In this document: piece after piece, positions 42,862 through 55,080 of the stretch | Position numbering within the stretch: the stretch's first letter is position 1 | How the letters are laid out: each line of letters opens with the position of its first letter | Assembly (NCBI GenBank): GCA_003194525.1 | Contig: NBIV01000040.1 | Span: 62,001 to 126,000, forward strand | DNA length: 64,000 bases | Reading direction: 5' to 3' | Origin: Gracilariopsis chorda | Taxonomy: Eukaryota; Rhodophyta; Florideophyceae; Gracilariales; Gracilariaceae | Notes under the pieces: model-generated | What the model saw: the letters and a program-made list of their open reading frames with translations, nothing else | What the model was told of the DNA's origin: nothing | The model's database searches: none | Program-made: the position numbers and the translations under genes

Positions 42862-43114
42862 TGTTAGCGCTGCACAAGAGCGGCGCCAAGAATATCTATT
42901 ATTGTGTGTCTGTGTGTGTCTTCTTCTTCGAGTTCATTGTGCAACCGAAGGCAGTGAAGCAAACCTGCTTATATGCTTCTTGGTTGTAACAGAAATCTTA
43001 CACGTGGCAAGTAGCTGGAGGGTTACTTGCCATGCTACCCAATAAAATACAGAATAGCCATGACATTGCTAACTTATGTCATTGCTGTCTTACACGTGTC
43101 TGACACGTATGACA
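42862..43114 (-). repeat. 3' LTR of element B
   Basis: 253 bp, aligned throughout with 48247-48498. Preceded by CTTAC. Confidence 0.9.
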
Positions 43115-43519
43115 CGATCCCCTCCCCAGCGCCTGCCACGGGCCTGGCGCTTGAACTCTATGTAAACTGTACTCAACCTCTTCAAGTTGTCTCTCGCAGC
43201 TTGTGTGATATAGAATCGCCCTCCGACTGTTTTTCAACTTTTGAGAAGCGGTCGAAAGTCAACGTTCGCGAATTCCTTTCCACAGAATCAGAGTTACAGC
43301 CGCGGGCGGCCCACTCAACCTCGGTTCACGGTTTAGTCTGTGCGCTCCTCTGACTACAATGCAAAGTTGGAATCCATTAAAAGGGCGTACATCACGGTTC
43401 TTTGCCCATCAGCAATAGCAAATAATCATATTGAAACATGCAAAATGCTTAGATATGCATATGCAGTCCTCATGAATCTTCAATAAATCAAATGCTTAAT
43501 GCTCAATCAAAGTTGTTTC

Positions 43520-44602
43520 TTAATCTTCCAGTATCATTGGGCGTTGGCGATAGAGTTTCAATCTCCTTGCATGAATAGGTTGTCTTGTCACTCTACCGTG
43601 CATACTTTTCAGTTCATAGCGAGGTTGATTGGCGCTGGTCACACGGCATGGGCCGAAGTACTTGGATGTAAAGGCCGGCCATTTCTTAGCAGGGTTAAGT
43701 GCCTTGCCTTTGCAGATGAGTGCCTCATCACCAACGTTAAATGTGATAATTCGCGTATGTCTAGTTTTCGGTTGAGATTGATCATCAATCCTCTTGAATC
43801 TTCTCGAAATCAAAGTATCTAGTTCCAATTTCCGATGAATCTCAGTGGCAGCTAGAAGTAATGTGGTGGCGTCTTCATTAGTCATTCGGGGAGGAATTCC
43901 GTACAGGAGTTCAAAAGGTGAACTGCCTCCTCGAAGTGAACGGCGCCGATATCCGTATAGGACACCGGGAATTGCTTCATCCCTAGTCGTCTGAGACTCT
44001 AAAACAGTTTTTCTCATAGCATTCTTCAAAGTTCCAATCATCCTCTCAGCTCTTCCATTTGACATTGGAGCATAGGCCAATACGGTTTTCCAGACAATGC
44101 CATGCTCACTCGTAAAGTTCGTTAAAGTACTTGCGGTAAAGCAAGTCGCATTGTCAGAGATGATCAGATGAGGAGGCCCAAAGGAATAGATTATTTCCTT
44201 CTGCACAAAGTCGATAAAAGCTTGAGCTGTGGCATTTTGTGTAGCCCTAGCAAGAGGCCATCCAGTTAGATGCTCAACTGCGACTAACATGAACCTATTT
44301 CCTAAAGTTGTGGCTGGGAATAGTCCGGCAAAGTCAATTGAAAATGTGTGAAACAAGCCCGTGAGAGGATACTTCAGTGTCGTCCTGTATGTTGGTATGG
44401 ACACAGCTAGTTGACATCCGTCATAACTGTTCACATAATCAATGATATCACGATGAACGTTCGGCCACCAGTACCTGTTCAAAACGAATTTCTTAGTGCA
44501 TTCAACATTCCAGTGCCCAATATTATCATGAAATGTTTTCAGAATTACCGTCCTTGAAGCAATTGGAGGGATCACTCGGAGGCCCTTGGGGGTACGTCTC
44601 AT
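43520..44602 (-). pseudogene. Element B integrase part
   Basis: Zinc-binding region (FHDNIGHWNVECTKKFVLNRY, CQLAVS), integrase core (TFSIDFAGLFPATTLG, PHLIISDNATCFTA, YAPMSNGRAERMIGTLKNAM) and tail (FNVGDEALICKGKALNPAK, FGPCRVTS). Part of a broken fossil. Confidence 0.83.
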
Positions 44603-44659
44603 CAGTCTATCATTCCAAGCAGCAAACGTCTTTGCGTTTCGGCGGATAGTTCCTTGACG

Positions 44660-45211
44660 TTAAGGGTCTTTCCCCAAGATGTCTTTACCGTTGAGGTATC
44701 TCATAGTATCCTCCAAATGATTCTCCATTCTCAATGACTCCACGTTTTCCATAACGATACAGCTCACATCATCATACTGTTCTTCGATCACATCAATCGT
44801 AATTCGTGATAAATAGTCGGCCGCTTGGTTCTTCTTCCCCGAGCGGTACTGAATCTTGAAATCGTATTCGGCTAGAAAATCCATCCATCTCGCAAGTCTT
44901 CCGTGTGTATCTTTTGTCTTAAATGCGTACTGCAGCGCTTGATGGTCAGTTATCAACGTAAAAGCAAGGGCTGACAACAAGTACACCCTGAACTTCTTCA
45001 GCGCAAATATGACTGCAAGTGCTTCACGTTCGCATGCTGAATAGTTTCGTTCTGCCGATGTTATAGTCCGACTGGCATATTGTATGGGGTGCACCTTGTT
45101 ATCTTCTTTTCTCTGAGCAAGAACAGCAGCAAGCGAAACAGAAGATGCATCTGTTTCTACGACAAATGGCGATTCGAAGTCAGGAAATGCGAGGACAGGT
45201 GGCGTAATCAA
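44660..45211 (-). pseudogene. Element B RNase H part
   Basis: RNase H segment of Ty3/gypsy type: VVETDASSVSLAAVLAQ, SACEREALAVIFALKKFRVY, LITDHQALQYAF, WMDFLAEYDFKIQYRSGKKN. Part of a broken fossil. Confidence 0.83.
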
Positions 45212-45223
45212 CTTCAGTTTCAG

Positions 45224-48200
45224 TTATTCAAATGCCTTCTGCATATCGGAGGTCCAAATCCATTTCTTCTTTTCTGATGTAGCTTCATGTAGGACTGCCG
45301 ACGCTTCTGCAAAAAGTGATATGAAACGACGATAATGCGCGGCTAGTCCCAGAAGACTTCTTAACTCAGATGCATTGCATGGCTCAGATGCCTTCTTTAT
45401 TACCATAATCTTCTCGGGATCTACTTGAATTCCATTACCATCAACAATGTGGCCGAGGAGTCTAACTTTGGGTTGAGTGAAGCTGCATTTCGTAACCTTA
45501 ATCTTCAATCCATAAGATTCAATTCGGTTAAACACTTCTAAGCAATGATCGATATGTTCTTCGATATTCTTCGATAATATCACAACACCATTTACATATA
45601 CCATGGCGAATTCTAGTCCTTTCAAGACAATATCCATCGTTCTCTGAAAAGTAGCAGGGGCATTCATAAGTCCAAATGGCATGACTTCAAATTGGTAGGT
45701 ACCGTATCTGCAAACGAAAGTTGTCTTCTCTTTGCAATAGTCAGCCATTCTTACTTGCCAGTATCCAGAGAATAGATCTAAAGTTGTAAAAATGGTTGAT
45801 CTTCTCAGGTCATGAAATATCTCTTCGATCTTCGGTAAAGGCCAACGATCCGCTTTCATCACTGCATTCAGGGCTCGATAGTAAACACAGAAGTGAGGTA
45901 TGCCATCCTTCTTCAGTGCAATGACGGCATGAAAAGACCACTCAGAAGCCGACGGGGTAATTATACCAATGCGCAGCATGTCATTGATCTCTTTTCGTAC
46001 AACATCATTATATTTCGGAGGCAGTCTTCGCACCCTACTGTATATTGGTGTTGAATCATTCAGCTCGAACGAGTGTTTCACTGGAACATCAGATGGGCGC
46101 AGGTCTCCCAAAGACCAGGCAATGATGTTTTTGTTCCTCATTGTCGAGCTTAACACTTGCTGTACAGGTAGTGGTAAATGTTTCAACTTCGTCGCTAAAT
46201 GAGCAGATCTTTCATCTTCTTCTTCAGAAACAGTCTCCGATGCGGTGTCTTCATCATCTTCATTATGATCTTCTTCATTGACATCTTCTTCTAGCAAATC
46301 AGGAATCCTTTCCTCTTCTTCAACATGAAATATGTCTGGTTCGAAAGGGATCTCAACCCTTATTGAAAGCACAAGATCGTCCTCACTCTCGCTCTCGGAG
46401 GAGCTTGAGAAAGGAACAATATCAGAATCACTTGTGAAGTCTTCACTGTCGTTACCGGAGTGGAGTAGGCTCGGTATTTTGTAATCATAATCCAAGTCTA
46501 GGACAGATGTCTCTCCATCGATGGTAACCGTCAAATTCTGATTACCAAGGTCTAGACAGGTCTGTAATTCCTCCGATGTCAGTAATCCTATGATGACATC
46601 GAACGGGGGTTCTTCAACAACTAGGAAGTTCAAATGTGTTCTCCAACTTCCAAAGGTCACTGGTATATTCCGTAATATCCCCTTCACAACAGATGAGGTT
46701 CCATCAGCCACCGTTATCTTTCTAGTGGTAGATTCTGGAGATAAGCCCAGTCCTTCTGAAAATGACAGGGACATAAGATTCGGCACTGCTCTCGAGTCCA
46801 GTAACGCTGCAACAGACGTTCCATATACCTTCACTGCGACAACTTTTAGTCTTCTGGTGGGTGAATCTGTCTGCGTAGCAGTCATTGCTCGAGATGCAAG
46901 ATTCTTCACGAATACCTTCTTGATTTGCTTTTTGGCTTCATCGGCGTCTCCGCGCAAAAGTTGTCCAAACGTGAGGCCACATGAGGCATTGGCAAGTCCA
47001 ATCAACACGTTGTACTTCCCAACATGATCTGGTATAGATGTCTTGCGTTTAGTTGAAGCTTCCTTCTTTTTCGCTGTTCTTCGAGTGGAAGTTCTCTTCC
47101 GAATGGAGGGGAGTTGCATAGGCTCTTTCTCCCTGATGTTCATAGGAACGCGCTCTATTGGATTCAGCAAGGGCGGAAAATCAGCTTCTGATACCTTATG
47201 TTGCTTCGGCAGGGCCTGGCCATCAGGACCACGTTTGGTAGTATTCACGATGTCTACTTCTTGACATTCAGTGACCACCGTTACCTGATTATTTCCAGAT
47301 GGGCCTGCATGAGAATCAGAGGAGGATTTCAGGTTCCTCTCGGGTTTCGATTCAATATCAGCCTCGGCAATCCGTCCTTTCTTTCGCTCCGGAGCTGGAA
47401 TTCTTGCCCAACATGTAGCTTCAGAATGCCCCAGTTTGTCACATCTTCTGCAACGAGTGTTTCTGTGTGGGTTGTTAGGGCACCTTGAGGCTCCATGACC
47501 GGGTTTCTTGCAATACGAACAGGTGCGAATCATACTCCCTTGTGTTGGCTCACTCTGTGTTTTCTTTACTAACAGGGAGAGTTGTGAAATCTGTTCAGTT
47601 AGATCTTCCACCTTATTTTCCAAGGACTTCACGGCCTGTTCTGGACGACGCATGATCTTCCTTGGTTCATCTCGACGAGATGACGAACCGTGAGCAAATG
47701 AATATGAAGACTGGAAAGACTTCACACAATTCACATAATCTTTAACTGTTTTCTTCAAATACTCATAGCCATCTGCTCCTCTGACCAGGACAAACTGAGC
47801 AAGATCCATATGTTCCACCACAGCGTTCCAAAGAAGTCCGTGCTTGGCTTGTTCTTTGAAACCAGCCTTCTCGAAACACTGATCCATTTCCTTCAAAGAC
47901 TCAACCAGTTCCAGGGGTCGAAGCTTACATGCCATTGCTTTCCTAATAAGCTCCTTCGGTTCTCCAACAACTGCAAACCTTTCGAGTAACGACCGTTTCA
48001 CTTCAGAGTAGTCCAAAGCCTCTTCAGGCAAAGCGCCATCAATTGCATACGTATCATAATAGAAGTCAAATGCTTCACCATCAAGATATCCGATGATTTT
48101 TGACGCTCTCTGTTCCTATGACTTTCCCTTCATAATGAAATTTTCATAGTAGAAAAAGAATTTGACGACATCATCTTGTGAACTGCCGTCGAAGATATAT

Positions 48201-48346
48201 ATGCGAGAGCCCGCACTAGAGGCGTCGGCCCTCCTCGGTAGTACCATGTTAGCGCTGCACAAGAGCGCGCTGAGAATATTTATTATTGTGTGTCTGTGTG
48301 GGTCTTCTTCTTCGAGTTTAATGTGCAACCGAAGGCAGTGACGCAA
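45224..48346 (-). pseudogene. Element B gag, protease and reverse transcriptase part
   Basis: The 5' portion is gag-like (MACKLRPLELVESLKEMDQ) with two zinc knuckles (CSYCKKPGHGASRC and CRRCDKLGHSEATC), then a retropepsin-like segment, an acidic spacer (EEDVNEEDHNEDDEDT) and the reverse transcriptase (PHFCVYYRALNAVMKADRW, FTTLDLFSGYWQVRM, YQFEVMPFGLMNAPATF, LLGLAAHYRRFI). Part of a broken fossil. Confidence 0.83.
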
Positions 48347-48498
48347 ACCTACTTATATGCTTCTCGGTTGGAACAGAAATCTTACATGTGGCAAGTAGCT
48401 GGAGGGTTACTTGCCATGCTACCCAATAAAATACAGAATAGCCATGACATTGCTAACTTATGTCATTGCTGTCTTACACGTGTCCGACACATATGAGA
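48247..48498 (-). repeat. 5' LTR of element B
   Basis: 252 bp; followed by CTTAC and then, 3 bases on, by the 5' LTR of element A. Confidence 0.9.
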
Positions 48499-48506
48499 CT
48501 TACCAG

Positions 48507-48720
48507 TGCAACAACCTATGTCAACGTGGGATGGTAGAAGCTTTATTCTCTGACAGGTCGATGATCCACCCTCCTCCCTCTTTCTCTTTGGCACTAATTC
48601 GCTTAAAAGCAGCTCCGAACTGCGCTACACGGCCAATTCCACGACAGGTATCGTTACCATAATAGCAATAAACCTCACACGCGCCCAATTGCTCTGCGGA
48701 CTAAATTAGCACGTGTTGCA
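48507..48720 (-). repeat. 5' LTR of element A
   Basis: 214 bp, about 11 differences from the 38206 copy. Followed by TTCAG and then MULE DNA. Confidence 0.93.
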
Positions 48721-48725
48721 TTCAG

Positions 48726-51181
48726 GGCTTCAAAAGGCAGGAAGATGGATAAAGTTGCGGCTGCTATGTTATTTCTGCAGGAACATTGCTCGCAGCTGGG
48801 ACTGGCTTTTCCCCGAAGAATACCTACAAGTCCGTATACAACGCCGACCTTTCGGAACAATATCGCTGAATGGCTATAAGAAGCCGTGTTTTACAAATCG
48901 TTTTCGCCTCCCAGTTCTTTAAAATGTAAATCGTGTCGGAGCCCATGATTTCCGAATATCGACTTTGTTACCGCGACCATTAATTCAAGTGTCTTTTTGA
49001 TGGCAAATCGCATCCAAACGTAATAGGACATGGTGTGTTGAGGCGTTCGGATTTTCATCTAAAAAACAGAAAGCAGGTTCTCAAAGCTCTCGAAAACAGC
49101 AGAGGAATGGATATGGATATCGTGAATGACGATTTCAGAGGGCTGATGAACGCTCTTGATGGAATAGAAAATGAGAAGCAAGTAGTGCATAGTGATGATG
49201 CTAAAGACGGAGACCGAACATGTAGAGATTCCGTTCAGATAATTGTCGACGATGAAGATGATCAACAGAGTCCAGAGAATATTCAGGGCATGTGAGAAAT
49301 GGTGAAGGCAAGGATTTCTGTTTTGAATTCCAGCTGGTCACTGCTTCCCACTCGTAGAGCTGCAAGGGAAGTACGGTTTTCAGATAGCCTCGCAATGGCT
49401 ACAGGCTGCGTGGACATGGTTCTAGAGAGAGTGTTTACAAAATATTAGAGACAGTCAGCAACAAGAGAGCGCTCTCTGGAGAGCTCTGGGGTAGCTGAAT
49501 GGTTTCTGAACATATTACGGGATGCTGTGGATGCTGTTGTTTTGAAACCTAGGAACGAATCTGTGAAGAAGAACATAGATCGCATCGCTGAAACAACCCG
49601 AGACGAAGGACGAGTGAACCGAGATGTTCTAAGTACGACTTCCGAAGGCCATGTTGAAGCAATTAATGGGGTACGATTTGGGCTAGACTTATTGGGTAAC
49701 TGTTGGAAGAACCGTGATACGGAAACAAGTTCTGTAGAAATTCTGAAGGAAGATATCGGTAGCAACGGCAAGGGAATACAATCCCATAGTGAAGTATCAA
49801 ATATAATTTTTTCCTGTACTCGATTGCTTGCTTGAAAGGTTAATTGTATGGAATCTATTTCTTCAGGTTTGTTCAGTTTCATCCGAAAGGTTCACCACGG
49901 CTTTTCAATGCCCGATTCCGATGTTTGCGGCATATTTATTACGCAGACTTCTGTCCCTCTACTATGAATTTACATTTGGAGAGCCCTACTGCAAAATGGA
50001 AAGTGTCCTGCAACCTTAACCATTCTCACTGTTCAACCCAGTATTCTGAACTTGAGATTGAAAAACGTTGCAATGATTTAAAGAAGATACTGCTCAAGCG
50101 TTTTCATGGTTGGCAACAGAATAATCGTCGCAGAAGTAAGAGTTTCAGGGAATCGTTATTCACGAAATGCTTCCCTGACTACGAAGCAGCTTCACAAGGA
50201 GGTCGGGAAATTGATTCCAATATCTTGAAGCCTACTTTGTCTGGAAACGTGATGGGCATTAATAGCGCTGCTGTAGTACATAATATACAATATGGAGGTG
50301 CAATACATGTTCCGAACATTGGTCTGCATAGCAAATTTTCAACTCCACTACATGCACTACAACCTTTCTCGACAACAACGAAGTGAGTACACTTCACCAG
50401 TTTCAGTACAGAGGGTAAAATGTATAACTTGCTTGGTAGCGTAATTTCAGGTCAGGATTTACTAGATAGCGTTGGTGATATGAAAAGAGAGAGGAAAGAG
50501 GACATCAATGGCGTCACCAGTAAGCCTAATGACAACTCGTTATTTAGGGGCTCCTCTTCTTCAAAAGATCATATTACGTGCTCGCCCTGCAAGAAAGCCA
50601 AGGTTAATTCACTGCTGGAGTTCAGTAGAACAGAATTGAAGAGCTTGGACAGCGCTCTTTCCGAAGACCCAACAGATCGTATAGAGCATCAACGAGATGG
50701 GCCGCAGTGTGAGGGTGAAAGCCTGGAGCTCATTGAGCATGTTTTGTTCCTAGATGACGAGGAAGTTGTCCCGACAACCCTACTCTACCCTACGGGAGAC
50801 GAAATTGTATTAAGCGCTGGGGCTACTGACCCGCCGGGTGTGATTGCAGCAGGAAACAGATGTTCAGATATGGAGACTGGCGGTCGTGGGGATGGAGATG
50901 TGGGCGGCTTCTTTAAGGCAGCTGATATAGCGTTCTTTGGGAGCTTGCCTCTCAACGCCGCTGGTCAGGACGTGATGAGGGAGGTCAGGTTTGTTGCTGA
51001 AACTATCGACTTCAGTCTGAAATGTAAAACATCGATATTTCTTGGGCACAAGAAGCTGGACTGCGAGACTAGGGCGTTTGAGGATACAAGGGTATTGAAA
51101 GAAGTGTATGCTAAAGTGCAGAAAAAACGAGGAAGAGAAGAGCTGCGACTTCTCTCTACCAATTCAAACGCTGACCCCTGA
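48726..51181 (+). pseudogene. MULE N-terminal coding region, decayed, unknown domain
   Basis: MULE DNA resumes after element A. Open pieces with coding character run to 51181: an acidic segment at 49035-49295 (DIVNDDFRGLMNALDGIEN, VDDEDDQQS), 49527-49835, and a long frame about 49844-51181 that is continuous except for a TGA at 50384-50386. That frame contains a basic, Cys/His-containing block near 49900-50130 (CRHIYYADFCPS, HSHC, LKKILLKRFHGWQQNNRRRS), a KKAK nuclear-signal-like patch and an acidic middle (LELIEHVLFLDDEEVV). Just past 51160 the frame shifts by one base into the transposase. The block probably supplied DNA binding, as N-terminal regions of MULE/FAR1 proteins do, but I recognise no domain. 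An intron (GTGAGT at 50384 to TTTCAG) was considered; the phase does not fit. Confidence 0.5.
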
Positions 51182-53119
51182 GAAGGATGAAGAAGGGAAA
51201 TCGTACGTAGGAGACTTTCGTAATGCTCGACACAATTATCCCCCGTCCAGAACAGGTGCTGGAATCAGGCATTTACCTCCAAACATGCGCAGAGAAGCTA
51301 TTCATTTGACAAAAAGCCTTCATTTCTCTCTTCCAGATACCATTAAGTATCTACAAGACAAATATGACATTCTCATAAAACCATCGACCATGAGAAACAT
51401 GCTGGGGTATAGGCACAACGTGAGTAGTCCGAAGGGTTTAGAGTGTATGAAGTTATATAAGGAGCTAGTATCCCTACATGAAGAGAATGTTGAAAACAGA
51501 TACTTTGTTACTCATGACCTAGAGGGAAGAATGCTATCTGCTTGCTGGGCGCTAGCCAAGTGAAGTGAGGATTACAAAAGATACGGCATTGTACCTGGTG
51601 TGTTGGTCGATTGCAAGGCAGTAGCAAACCGATATGGGTTCCCGCTTATTACTATTAAAGGAAGATCTAACGATGGCTTTGTATTGACGTACTTTATGGG
51701 CTTCATAGGTTGGAAAACAGAAGAAGACTTTATTGAACTTCTCTAACAGTTCAAGTCCATGATTCCTATTTCACCAGCAATGATTACCATGGACCAAAGC
51801 GCAGCATGTTATGCTGCCACAGAGGAAGTATGCGACAGGTCCTTCATTGTTCTGGATGAATGGCATCTAAACCAAAACCAAATTAAGAATGTAACAGCTT
51901 GGTGTGCGCAAATGAAACGTATTGATATGTGTGATGACATGTGAAGGGATTTGTTTGATCTACGCAAGTCTAAAACACTATCGATCTTCGCGGAACGTCG
52001 CAGCAGTTTCATTGCAAAGTATTTGACAGGGTACACAGAACGGCTTACAATTTCTTTTACCTTTATCTATCTTCACAGACCACAACTGCTTGTGGCATGC
52101 TTTCGTATCATCGCTGTTCCGAAGCGCTTCTTGTTTCAGGGTACTGGATATACTGAGGCCTCTAAGTCAGGCTATCGTGCCTACGTAGTATCCAAGGAGC
52201 TACCGCTCAGCGCAATCACCAGGGAGCTGAAGGTGATGACGCAAAGACGTGCAGAAAGCCGCAGAGAAGCTAGAATACGGTCAATCTCGAAGCTAAGTTC
52301 TCGGTACAGAAGTATTCGAAATTGTATGCTGCCTCTACCCCCTTCAATTCTCGATGAACATATTTCCGATTACACAAGTTATGCTCTCAAAATTTTTCGG
52401 CAGGTCAGTATTGAGCCCTCTCAAAACTATGCGGTTCAGAACGTCCATGTTGCCGATCACAACGAAGTGCATTGGGGAGAGTTGGAGCACTCAGAATGAA
52501 CGACGATCAGCTAGGTAGCTTGTTTTGAGCTCACATGGAGCTTTCAACTTATTTCCAACTTGCAAAATCCTAACTGCTCTCCACCAGTCCCACCAGTCAG
52601 TCCTGTTCTTGTTCTATTTGCACGGAAAGAGACGGACAGCAACGAAGGGGAGAGTGTGAACTGTTCGTTCGGTGCGATTGTAAGAAGACGGAGTCCATTG
52701 GCATCCTCTGCCGCCATATTGTACGGTGTGCGTTTGCTTATAATGATCAAGTTCTCAAGCTGCCGGAAATGAAGAAGATCCTAGATGAATACATCGAACT
52801 GGAGGCAATCTTTGATCCATATTAGCGATCAGACCCTCAGGACTTTTTGTTCGATCGTATCTGCAATCTTCGAAATTTGAGCGGTGTTCTGGATATGATG
52901 GGTCTGAAAGAGCAGCTCGAGTCTTTCTCACATATCGGTGAATATAGCGAGGTGGACGTGGAATTTTTTTTGGTAAAGATACAGAAAAAGAAGTAAGGAA
53001 ACATTTAAAATGGTCAGACAACCAGGCCCTACTCAATCAAGCCTATCGTATTGTGGAGAGTATTGGTCCTCTTGCGGTAGAAAAATTCAGTGACTTACTC
53101 AAAGAAGCTAAACGGATGT
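51160..53119 (+). pseudogene. MULE/FAR1-type transposase with SWIM zinc finger, pseudogene
   Basis: One frame carries most of the transposase from about 51170 to 52499, broken by three stops (TGA 51561, TAA 51744, TGA 51942). Blocks fit the MULE nuclease: VLVDCKAVANRYGFPL (first Asp, about 51613), AMITMDQSAACYAATEEV (second Asp, about 51786) and LDEWHLNQN (about 51860), the counterpart of C-x-WH-x-x-KN. An upstream segment (NMRREAIHLTKSLHFSLPDT) resembles the helical DNA-binding part. After 52500 the frame changes and a SWIM finger follows at 52673-52717 (CDCKKTESIGILCRH, pattern CxC...CxH), then DEYIELEAIFDPY, a TAG at 52823, and further helices to 53119 (SDNQALLNQAYRIVESIGP). The copia insertion at 53125 cuts the gene here. 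A plain DNA transposon gene, certainly dead. Confidence 0.8.
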
Positions 53120-53124
53120 ACAGT

Positions 53125-53490
53125 TGTTAAAGGATTGAAACTGTGTTCGGACATTGCGTGGGGTTTTCGTCGCAGATACGGCACGAATATGAAGATCGGT
53201 TCAGCACGAAGCTGGGCAGTCTCTATCCTGTTCTTCCGCCGCCGCCCTCCTCTCCTTTTTACTCGACTCAAGGCTGGGCTTATATTTCATTGCTCTGTGA
53301 CCTTTGGCAAAGGCTCTCTTACTGACAATCACATTGGAAAGGCAACGCCCTTTCGTTGTTGTATTATGCAATACAAGGTCTTTCTAATTTAGTGCAGGGC
53401 ACTCTTCGATCATCATTGTATTAGGCAATAAAAAATCTTCGTAATCAATGCAGAGCATTTTTCTAATGCTCCTCTCTCGTATATCTTACA
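53125..53490 (-). repeat. 3' LTR of the copia-type element
   Basis: 366 bp from TGTTAAAGGATTG to ATATCTTACA on the plus strand, preceded by ACAGT. Confidence 0.94.
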
Positions 53491-53526
53491 CACCCCCCAG
53501 TTGTAGCAAGCTATTTTTCACAACTC

Positions 53527-54987
53527 TTACTTCCATGCTTCACTGTTAAGGCAAAACGATCTATGATCCGGTAGCATCAGTAGACCCGTTGCGCAAATTC
53601 GATTCAACAGTCTGTGCATAGCCGGGTTATACTTTGTTAGAGCGTCAGCAATGTCAACCTTTCCTTGTATCCAGCGAAGAGTATCTATCTCGTGTGCCTC
53701 AAATGAGTCTCTCAACCGTTGCACAGTTTGTCCTAGCCTGTATTCTTTTCCTTCATGCAGCGTTGTAATGGTGTCAAATTGTCCTTAAGAATCAACGTTT
53801 AAGACATGGGGAAACTTGTCTGCAAGCAAGATAGACTTAAGCGTGGATGTCAGGTAGAACCCTCTGTCATCTGCATCAGTGCAAGCAATAATCTCTGCAC
53901 CGTATGATGAGTACTATACTCTCTTCTGCTTAGCGCTTGACCACTCAATGATATGGTAGATCGTTGCATCATTGTTTGTTCTGTATCTTATTCCAGTTAT
54001 TACCCCCGTCTGCCCATATATCTGATTAGGTGAAATGTTGAACGATGCGTCCGAGAAGGATACTACTTCAGCTGCATCAATCTTTCCTATAGGGCACCGA
54101 AAAGTAATAAGGGGTCGAAGATTTCTGAACTCATGTAGCATCCTGTTCGCGTCACCAAAATTAGCGACTGTCAGTCTACTTATCTTTTGTTGCATGAAGA
54201 AACCAACGTAAGCAGCTTGTGGTAACGATCCGCATCCTAACCAGATGAGCTCTCCTGCCAGTGTACGATATGCTCGAATCTCATGAGGTTGTGCAGCGTC
54301 TTTCCGCATAGCTTTGCGCGTCTTGCTGATCTTGATCGACTTAATAGAGTTCGCATATTCTTGCATAGAGAGTTGAATAGTGAAATTGTCGTATTGTCTA
54401 ATACTGCATCCATTAAACTTGATTTCGTCGTCAATAATCGTTTTGCTGACGCGAAAACGTTGATCAATCTCTATAGCAAAGTCTCGTATGCCCTGGAGGG
54501 ATCCAGAGATCAAAAGGTCGTCTGTTAACTTGGCAAGCAAAAGTTTGATCGATCCATCTTCCGCCCGTCTGATATACAGCTGATTCACTCCATCGACACG
54601 CGAAAACTTTGATTCATTCAACAACCAGCTTTCGATAACAGTAGCCCACTGTCTCCCTGCCTCGCTGATACCATATGGAATCTTAATCAATTTCCAGAGG
54701 ATTCCGCGACGGCCTTTCCATTCTTTCGGTGGGCGCACGTATAGATCTCTGGTGATTGGTCCGCTTTGAAGGTATGCGCCTTTTATGTCGATGCATCCAA
54801 GTCGGAATCTGAGGATGGATGTCAAGGATAAGAGGATGCGTATAACGTCGAACTGGGCATTGGCAGAATCATTTCTGATATTTCCCTTTTCCTTGTCGCG
54901 ATTTCCATGCGGGCACAGTCTGGCTTTCATTCTCTTCTGATCTTTCTCCTCGTTCTTTACTTTGTACACCCCATGGGAGCTGATCAC
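53527..54987 (-). pseudogene. Copia-type reverse transcriptase and RNase H part
   Basis: Copia reverse transcriptase in 53914-54987: VIRILLSLTSILRFRLGCID, AYLQSGPITRDLYVRPPKEW, LWKLIKIPYGISEAGRQW, LLLAKLTDDLLISG, and the C-terminal YRTLAGELIWLGCGSLP. The RNase H tail is at 53527-53724 (LRWIQGKVDIADALTKYNP), the standard copia end motif. Part of a broken fossil. Confidence 0.88.
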
Positions 54988-55080
54988 GTTGGTGTTTGAC
55001 GGGACATCATGCTCGGGTATCTCAATGTAAGCGCCGTCCCACGCGTTCTCAATTTCTTCGGCAACGGCTTTATCGAGTAT

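Larger units (their letters stand above)
42862..48498 (-). mobile_element. Element B: Ty3/gypsy-type LTR retroelement fossil nested in element A, broken
   Basis: 5,637 bp, bounded by LTRs of 252-253 bp (TGTTAGCGCTGCAC...ATATGA) and a perfect CTTAC duplication (42857-42861 and 48499-48503). Minus-strand orientation, like its host. LTRs differ at about 14 positions plus one indel (about 6%). The insertion point is 8 bp from the inner edge of the 5' LTR of element A, in the primer-binding region. Coding parts are in several pieces; broken, with a few breaks. Confidence 0.9.
38206..48720 (-). mobile_element. Element A: Ty3/gypsy-type LTR retroelement fossil, broken
   Basis: Bounded by 214-bp LTRs (TGCAACAACC...GTTGCA) and a perfect TTCAG duplication (38201-38205 and 48721-48725). 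It reads on the minus strand, so the 5' LTR is at 48507-48720. The LTRs differ at about 11 of 214 positions (about 5%), so it is older than its chromovirus neighbour, whose insertion lies only 8 bp outside its left duplication. Its own internal DNA is mainly 38420-42861; the remainder is element B, inserted a few bases inside the 5' LTR. Coding parts are open in several pieces, so it is broken, with a handful of breaks. Confidence 0.9.

Noticed and set aside
43027-43353. Host ORF right of the element B LTR
   Set aside because: It starts inside the LTR and runs into element B's 3' non-coding DNA.
48247-48720. One composite 470-bp LTR
   Set aside because: Separate partners exist for each half (42862-43114 and 38206-38419) and each pair has its own 5-bp duplication, so these are two LTRs of two elements.
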